The notes under the pieces: generated by a model
Database searches by the model: none
Seen by the model: only the letters and a program-made list of their open reading frames with translations
Told to the model about the DNA's origin: nothing
Part shown: positions 46,988 to 51,202 of the stretch, one piece after another
Layout of the letters: every line of letters starts with the position of its first letter
How positions within the stretch are numbered: the stretch's first letter is position 1
Translations under genes and position numbers: made by a program
From: Pseudomonas sp. ATCC PTA-122608
GTDB lineage: Bacteria > Pseudomonadota > Gammaproteobacteria > Pseudomonadales > Pseudomonadaceae
Direction: 5' to 3'
Assembly: GCF_001952855.1 (NCBI RefSeq)
Contig: NZ_LPNO01000013.1
Coordinates: forward strand, 48,895 to 100,096
Length of the DNA: 51,202 nt

Positions 46988-47773
46988 ATGCTCGTAGATT
47001 CCCATTGCCACCTTGATCGCCTCGACCTGGCCCAGCACGGCGGCTCCCTCGACGCCGCCCTCGAAGCCGCGCGTCAGCGCGGGGTAGGGCACTTCCTGTG
47101 CATCGGCGTCAGCGCGGAAAACGCCGCCGACGTCAAAGCCCTGGCCGATCGTTATGCCGACGTCGATTGCTCGGTGGGCATTCACCCGCTGGACCTGAAG
47201 CCCGGCGAAGCCCCGGCCCTCGACTGGCTGCTCGGCGAACTCAATCACCCACGCGTGGTGGCCATCGGCGAGACCGGCCTGGATTACCACTACGAACCGG
47301 AAGCCGCCGAGCTGCAGCAGGCGTCGTTCCGTCTGCACCTGCAAGCCGCCCAGCAGACTGGCAAACCAGTGATCGTCCACACCCGTGGCGCCCGTGCCGA
47401 CACCCTGACCCTGCTGCGCGAGGCTGCGCTGCCCCAGGCCGGTGTGCTGCATTGCTTCACGGAAGACTGGGACATGGCCAAGGCCGCCCTCGACCTCGGC
47501 TTCTACATTTCCTTGTCGGGCATCGTGACCTTCCGCAACGCCGATGCCCTGCGGGATGTCGCGCGCCAAGTGCCGGCAGACCGCCTGCTGGTGGAAACCG
47601 ATTCGCCGTACCTGGCGCCAATTCCTCATCGCGGCAAACCCAACCTGCCGGAATACGTACGGGATGTGGCGGATTACCTGGCGATGCTGCGGGGCGATTC
47701 CTACGAGCGCTTCGCCGAACAGACCACCGAGAACTTCAAGCGTCTGTTTCCGCTGGCCCACGTCGGCCACTAA
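46988..47773 (+). CDS. tatD: TatD-family metal-dependent hydrolase
   Basis: Cytosolic YcfH/TatD-type DNase/hydrolase (261 residues). Metal-binding residues are in VDSHCHLD near the start, the Glu in GETGLDY, HCFTEDW and the Asp in ETDSPYLAP. MLVDSHCHLD at 46988 is the family start. The stop is 9 bp from the 3' end of the convergent rgsA sRNA. Confidence 0.93.
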   Translation: MLVDSHCHLDRLDLAQHGGSLDAALEAARQRGVGHFLCIGVSAENAADVKALADRYADVDCSVGIHPLDLKPGEAPALDWLLGELNHPRVVAIGETGLDYHYEPEAAELQQASFRLHLQAAQQTGKPVIVHTRGARADTLTLLREAALPQAGVLHCFTEDWDMAKAALDLGFYISLSGIVTFRNADALRDVARQVPADRLLVETDSPYLAPIPHRGKPNLPEYVRDVADYLAMLRGDSYERFAEQTTENFKRLFPLAHVGH

Positions 47774-47782
47774 ATCGCAGGC

Positions 47783-47900
47783 AAAAAAAACCCGGGTTCT
47801 GGGGGGTGAATCCGGGTTAAGACCATTAGGAGTAAAACAAGGGTACGCAGTCCGTCGGTACCCAGGTCGACGCGTCACTTGGGGGAGATGCCACGCCGAC
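47783..47900 (-). ncRNA. rgsA: Small RNA RgsA (P16)
   Basis: A transcript of about 118 nt is predicted on the minus strand between tatD and the TetR gene. Its 3' end is a hairpin with a 7-pair stem (AACCCGG/CCGGGTT) and U8 (47783-47790). A sigma-S-like -10 (CAATACTT) lies just upstream of its presumed 5' end. RgsA of P. aeruginosa (PA2958.1) is about 120 nt, lies beside tatD, and depends on RpoS and indirectly on Gac. The part reading UUUUACUCCUAAUGG is complementary to the acpP ribosome site. The 5' end is approximate. No database match was made. Confidence 0.8.
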
Positions 47901-47905
47901 AGTTC

Positions 47906-47913
47906 AAGTATTG
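47906..47913 (-). promoter_or_regulatory. Sigma-S-like -10 of rgsA
   Basis: CAATACTT on the minus strand, one base from the sigma-S-preferred CTATACTT. It lies about 7 bp from the predicted 5' end of rgsA. Confidence 0.5.
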
Positions 47914-48210
47914 ATCAGTATCCGATTCAGTCCAGCCGCATCTGATCGTTTTTTAAACAGATTTGGAATACGCCCGCTTCGGTTGAGTTCTCATTGGTTG
48001 CGATGCACATGCGCCAATGGCCTGTTTTATTTCTGACTCAAATCGGCTTATTCGTTGGCGCGCTGTAAGTTAAGTGCAAAGGTTGTTCATATAGGCGTTG
48101 CCCAACGACCGTTCAGTCGGGATAATCCCGCGCACCGGGTAAAACGTTCCGACAAGCACGGCTTGGGGCACGCCACCCTCCCAATATCCATCTCTGCAGA
48201 CCTTTTTCTT

Positions 48211-48864
48211 ATGCACAAAGAACCCCGCAAGGTCCGTGAGTTTCGCCGCCGCGAGCAGGAAATTCTCGACACCGCACTCAAGCTGTTCCTCGACCAGGGT
48301 GAAGACAGCGTCACCGTCGAGATGATTGCGGATGCCGTGGGTATCGGCAAAGGCACCATCTACAAGCACTTTAAGTCCAAGGCCGAGATCTACCTGCGCC
48401 TGATGCTCGACTACGAGCGCGACTTGAACGAGCTGTTGCACTCGGCCGATGTCGACAAGGACAAGGAAGCGCTGTCCCGCGCCTACTTCGAGTTCCGTAT
48501 GCGTGACCCGCAGCGCTACCGCCTGTTTGATCGCCTGGAAGAAAAAGTGGTCAAGGGCAATCAGGTGCCGGAAATGGTCGAGGAACTGCACAAGATCCGT
48601 GCCTCGAACTTCGAACGCCTGACCCTGCTGATCAAGGGCCGCATCAGCGAGGGCAAGCTGGAAGACGTGCCGCCGTATTTCCACTACTGCGCCGCCTGGG
48701 CGTTGGTGCACGGCGCCGTCGCGCTGTACCACTCGCCGTTCTGGAGCAATGTGCTGGAAGACCAGGAAGGTTTCTTCCAGTTCCTGATGGACATCGGCGT
48801 GCGCATGGGCAACAAACGCAAGCACAGCACCGATTTGCCGAACGCTGAAACGCCGGCCACTTGA
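48211..48864 (+). CDS. TetR-family transcriptional regulator
   Basis: A 217-residue regulator with an N-terminal helix-turn-helix (VTVEMIADAVGIGKGTIYKHFKSK at about 30-53) and a C-terminal ligand domain. Target and ligand are unknown. I use ATG 48211 (MHKEPRKVREF); the in-frame ORF from 48055 adds 52 residues that look non-coding. No strong ribosome site is visible. It corresponds in position to PA2957 (from memory). It is followed by a moaA-like gene, 139 bp downstream. Confidence 0.9.
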   Translation: MHKEPRKVREFRRREQEILDTALKLFLDQGEDSVTVEMIADAVGIGKGTIYKHFKSKAEIYLRLMLDYERDLNELLHSADVDKDKEALSRAYFEFRMRDPQRYRLFDRLEEKVVKGNQVPEMVEELHKIRASNFERLTLLIKGRISEGKLEDVPPYFHYCAAWALVHGAVALYHSPFWSNVLEDQEGFFQFLMDIGVRMGNKRKHSTDLPNAETPAT

Positions 48865-48940
48865 ATCATTCGCCAGCGTGATGGCGATATGATTTCCTGC
48901 CCAGCGCAGTAACCCAGGAATATACTCAGGCAAGGACCTT

Positions 48941-48972
48941 GCTAAAACTTGATTTTTCAGTCAGGTTTTAGC
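48941..48972. repeat. Inverted repeat upstream of moaA-like gene
   Basis: GCTAAAACTTGA and TCAGGTTTTAGC (11 of 12 pairs) flank an 8-nt loop, 31 bp before the moaA-like start. It could be a terminator for the TetR gene, though it has no T-run, or an operator. Confidence 0.6.
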
Positions 48973-49003
48973 GCGCCCGAATTATCCTCTGCCGGAGTGA
49001 TCC

Positions 49004-49972
49004 ATGATCGTTGATCGTCAAGGCAGGCGATTCCGCAATTTGCGGATCAGCCTGACCTCAGCCTGCAATTACGCCTGTACCTACTGCGTGCCCAACGGCA
49101 AGCGGCTGGTGGCTGCGCAGGACGAATTGTCGGCCGAGGCAATGGCGCGTGGCGTCGAGTACCTGATCGAGGCTGCTGGCATCGAACGCCTGCGCATTAC
49201 CGGCGGCGAGCCGTTGGTCAGCCCCAAGCTGGAGGCCTTCATGGGCGCCGTGGGGCAGATGGGCCTGAGTGATATCAGCCTGACCACCAACGGCCAACTG
49301 CTGGCGCGCAAACTGCCGCTGCTGGTGGATGCGGGTATTCGCCGGATCAACGTCTCACTCGACACTCTGGATGCCGACGCCTTCCGCAGCATCGCCCGTG
49401 GTGGCGACCTGGCCACCGTGCTTGATGGCATGGACCAGGCCAGCGCCGCCGGAATCAAGATCAAGGTCAACATGGTGCCGTTGCGCGGCCAGAACCTCGA
49501 CCAGGTGATGCCGCTGCTCGACTACTGCCTGGAGCGTGGCTACGAGCTGCGGTTTATCGAATTGATGCGCATGGGCCACTTGGCCAACGATTCCAACGCG
49601 TTCCTGCAGCAATTCGTCAGCCTCCAGCAATTGCTCAGCCTGATCGGCGAACAACACGAATACCTGCAAGCTAACGCCCCGGTGGACGCCACTGCCGTGC
49701 GCTACGAAGTGCCTGGCAAAGGTTTCTTCGGTGTCATCGCCAACGAAAGCGTACCGTTCTGCCGGACCTGCTCGCGTTTGCGCCTGTCGTCCACCGGCTG
49801 GCTGCATGGCTGCCTGTCGTCGAGCAACCGCCACTACGTGGGCGACCTGCTGGACAAACCCCGCCACCAGGCTCTGCCGGCCTTGCAGCGCTTGTTGGTC
49901 AAGGCTCTGGGCGACAAGCAGGAAGTGGCATTCTCCGGCGGCGCCACCATCATGAAGATCATCGGCGGTTAG
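49004..49972 (+). CDS. moaA: GTP 3',8-cyclase MoaA-like radical SAM enzyme
   Basis: First enzyme of molybdenum cofactor synthesis, in the radical SAM family (322 residues). The SAM cluster motif CNYACTYC lies at about 22-29, the second-cluster cysteines are in FCRTCSRLRLSSTGWLHGC, and the C-terminus ends in the required Gly-Gly (IIGG). CGGAG precedes the ATG at 49004. It stands alone here without other moa genes. Pseudomonas can carry more than one moaA, so it may be a paralogue. Confidence 0.9.
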   Translation: MIVDRQGRRFRNLRISLTSACNYACTYCVPNGKRLVAAQDELSAEAMARGVEYLIEAAGIERLRITGGEPLVSPKLEAFMGAVGQMGLSDISLTTNGQLLARKLPLLVDAGIRRINVSLDTLDADAFRSIARGGDLATVLDGMDQASAAGIKIKVNMVPLRGQNLDQVMPLLDYCLERGYELRFIELMRMGHLANDSNAFLQQFVSLQQLLSLIGEQHEYLQANAPVDATAVRYEVPGKGFFGVIANESVPFCRTCSRLRLSSTGWLHGCLSSSNRHYVGDLLDKPRHQALPALQRLLVKALGDKQEVAFSGGATIMKIIGG

Positions 49973-50047
49973 TCCCGCAAGCTGGCGCAAAATCTGCATC
50001 TCGTGCCCATTCGCCGGTTTTCCGTCACCGGCCTTTGGAGAATTAGG

Positions 50048-50653
50048 ATGCGTAGTCTGGTTTTGGTGCTGGCGTCACTCGCGCTGGGTGGCTGCATGAC
50101 CGTCAGTGATATGGCCGAAGGCACGCGCTATCAGATGAGCGACGCCGGGCTGCTGGACCACAGCGATACCCGCCGCGTCAATTCGGTCCGCATACAGCCG
50201 GACTCCTTCGTTTTCATCGCCCAAGGCGCCTTCACCCCGCCGGGCAGCGCCTATCCACGGCCTAACGTGGTGGCCGAGGAAGCTTTCAACGGCTTTGTCG
50301 AATACTTCCCGATGGTCCGCCGCGCCCGCAAGCCCGAAGGCCTGGAGCAGGCGATGTCTGAAGCCCGCGCGGCCGGCGCGCATTACCTGTTGTACTGCCG
50401 CTTTGCCCAGGCGGATGACCGGATCGGCAACGCCGATGAATGGTCTGACCAGGAGGCGGTGGATCGCCTGGGTATCGACACCGGCACCATTCAGGTCATG
50501 TTGATCGAGACCAGCACCCAGTATTTGATTGATACTGTGCGGATTCACAGCCGTGGCGGTTTACTGACGTTCCACGACAACAAGCCTGATGACCTGATCG
50601 GCAAGCCCCTGGCGCACTACGCGCGCAGCCTGTTGGGCATGAGCGATCAGTAA
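50048..50653 (+). CDS. DUF4823 lipoprotein
   Basis: A 201-residue predicted lipoprotein: signal peptide with lipobox LGGC near residue 16, then a domain fitting DUF4823 (unknown function). It is probably anchored to the outer membrane or periplasmic. GGAG lies upstream of ATG 50048. It is close to the DUF1285 gene (17 bp), suggesting an operon. Confidence 0.83.
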   Translation: MRSLVLVLASLALGGCMTVSDMAEGTRYQMSDAGLLDHSDTRRVNSVRIQPDSFVFIAQGAFTPPGSAYPRPNVVAEEAFNGFVEYFPMVRRARKPEGLEQAMSEARAAGAHYLLYCRFAQADDRIGNADEWSDQEAVDRLGIDTGTIQVMLIETSTQYLIDTVRIHSRGGLLTFHDNKPDDLIGKPLAHYARSLLGMSDQ

Positions 50654-50670
50654 GACACAAGGAGTACAGC

Positions 50671-51202
50671 ATGACCGATTCGGCCAAGGCCAATGACCTG
50701 TTGGCGCAATTGCCCAAGGGCAAGGGACCTGCACCGGTGCATCTGTGGAACCCGGCGTTTTGCGGCGATATCGACATGCGCATTGCCCGCGATGGCACCT
50801 GGTTCTATATGGGCACGCCGATTGGTCGCAAGCCGATGGTCAAGCTGTTCTCCAATATCATCCGCCGCGACGGGGAGGATTACTTCCTGATCACCCCGGT
50901 GGAAAAGGTCGGGATCAAGGTCGATGACGCGCCCTTTGTCGCCGTCACCCTGGAAGTCGAAGGGCAGGGCGAAAGCCAGGTGCTGCGCTTTACCACCAAC
51001 GTCGATGAACAGGTCGAGGCCGGTATCGAACATCCGCTGCGGGTGGTGATTGACCCTGACACTCAGGAACCTTCGCCGTACCTGCGGGTGCGCACAAACC
51101 TCGAAGCCTTGGTCCACCGCAATGCGTTCTATCAGTTGGTGGAGTTGGCGGTGACCCGTCCGATCAACGGTAAGAACTGGCTTGGCGTCTGGAGCGGCGG
51201 GG
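50671..51202 (+). CDS. DUF1285 protein, 3' end outside window
   Basis: The frame is open from ATG 50671 (AAGGAG upstream) to the right edge, 177 codons, with no stop. The sequence fits DUF1285 ([28 protein letters not shown]), a small soluble family of unknown function. Usual members are about 180-190 residues, so nearly all of it is probably in view. Confidence 0.88.
   Translation, partial: MTDSAKANDLLAQLPKGKGPAPVHLWNPAFCGDIDMRIARDGTWFYMGTPIGRKPMVKLFSNIIRRDGEDYFLITPVEKVGIKVDDAPFVAVTLEVEGQGESQVLRFTTNVDEQVEAGIEHPLRVVIDPDTQEPSPYLRVRTNLEALVHRNAFYQLVELAVTRPINGKNWLGVWSGG

Larger units (their letters stand above)
47774..48210. other. tatD-tetR intergenic region
   Basis: 437 bp without a protein gene. 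It holds the rgsA sRNA on the minus strand (47783 to about 47900), its -10 element, and the presumed TetR-gene promoter region, where I see no clear consensus promoter. Confidence 0.7.

Noticed and set aside
47789..47818. Terminator for tatD on the plus strand
   Set aside because: The stem has a T-run only when read on the minus strand, so it belongs to the sRNA.
48055..48210. N-terminal extension of the TetR regulator by 52 codons
   Set aside because: The extension has non-coding composition, and the ATG at 48211 gives a normal TetR N-terminus.

Overview
The window is a gene-dense, GC-rich stretch of a fluorescent Pseudomonas chromosome (P. fluorescens-type). The evidence is the long rpmF-plsX-fabD-fabG-acpP-fabF-pabC-mltG-tmk-holB-tatD cluster in the order known from Pseudomonas, a 917-codon GacS with the expected phospho-acceptor residues, PhoPQ, a Pseudomonas-type DctA with a sigma-54 promoter, and many intergenic REP-type palindromes. 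I see no prophage, IS element, CRISPR array, rRNA or tRNA. About 54 protein genes and one small RNA are supported; the first and last genes are cut by the window edges.

Layout. (1) 1-4301: end of an RstB-like sensor kinase, a PcpS-type phosphopantetheinyl transferase, and a small exported-protein gene leading a phoPQ operon behind four phased GTTCAG repeats. (2) 4431-8490: an AraC-type regulator divergent from dctA, with four copies of a palindromic site and a sigma-54 promoter between them, then an AMACR-like CoA racemase/transferase. (3) 8614-15962: housekeeping and stress genes (sprT, Yip1 membrane protein, ttcA, a Tag-like glycosylase, arsC-wrbA-DUF2069, a TlpA-like lipoprotein, a META lipoprotein pair, ldhA). 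(4) 16206-21769: gacS, a PirRS-like two-component pair, and a DUF2062 protein. (5) 21905-30483: comEC, exbBD-like genes, lpxK-Trm112-kdsB-ptp-murB (lipid A, KDO and peptidoglycan precursors), then an xdhC-mocA pair placed between murB and rne. (6) 30551-37881: rne with a very long leader, rluC, a HAD phosphatase, an S49 peptidase and maf. (7) 37987-47773: the L32/fatty-acid/tmk-holB-tatD cluster. (8) 47783-51202: the sRNA rgsA, a TetR regulator, a moaA-like gene, a DUF4823 lipoprotein and a DUF1285 gene.

The most interesting signals are mainly regulatory. The probable RgsA sRNA carries an 11-nt perfect complement, extended to 15 pairs with one bulge, to the Shine-Dalgarno region of acpP, which lies 6 kb away in the same window. 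A perfect-consensus sigma-70 promoter ends 9 bp before the DUF177-rpmF start codon and so predicts a leaderless mRNA; rluC may be similar. Four matching palindromes surround the dctA control region, and four GTTCAG repeats at exact 11-bp spacing precede phoPQ. A family of compound palindromes has grown 18-bp tandem arms at several intergenic sites, with six copies directly upstream of ldhA. The pilZ gene expected between holB and tatD is absent.

Gene identities rest on reading motifs and conserved order without database searches. Promoter, operator and sRNA calls are inferences from sequence.
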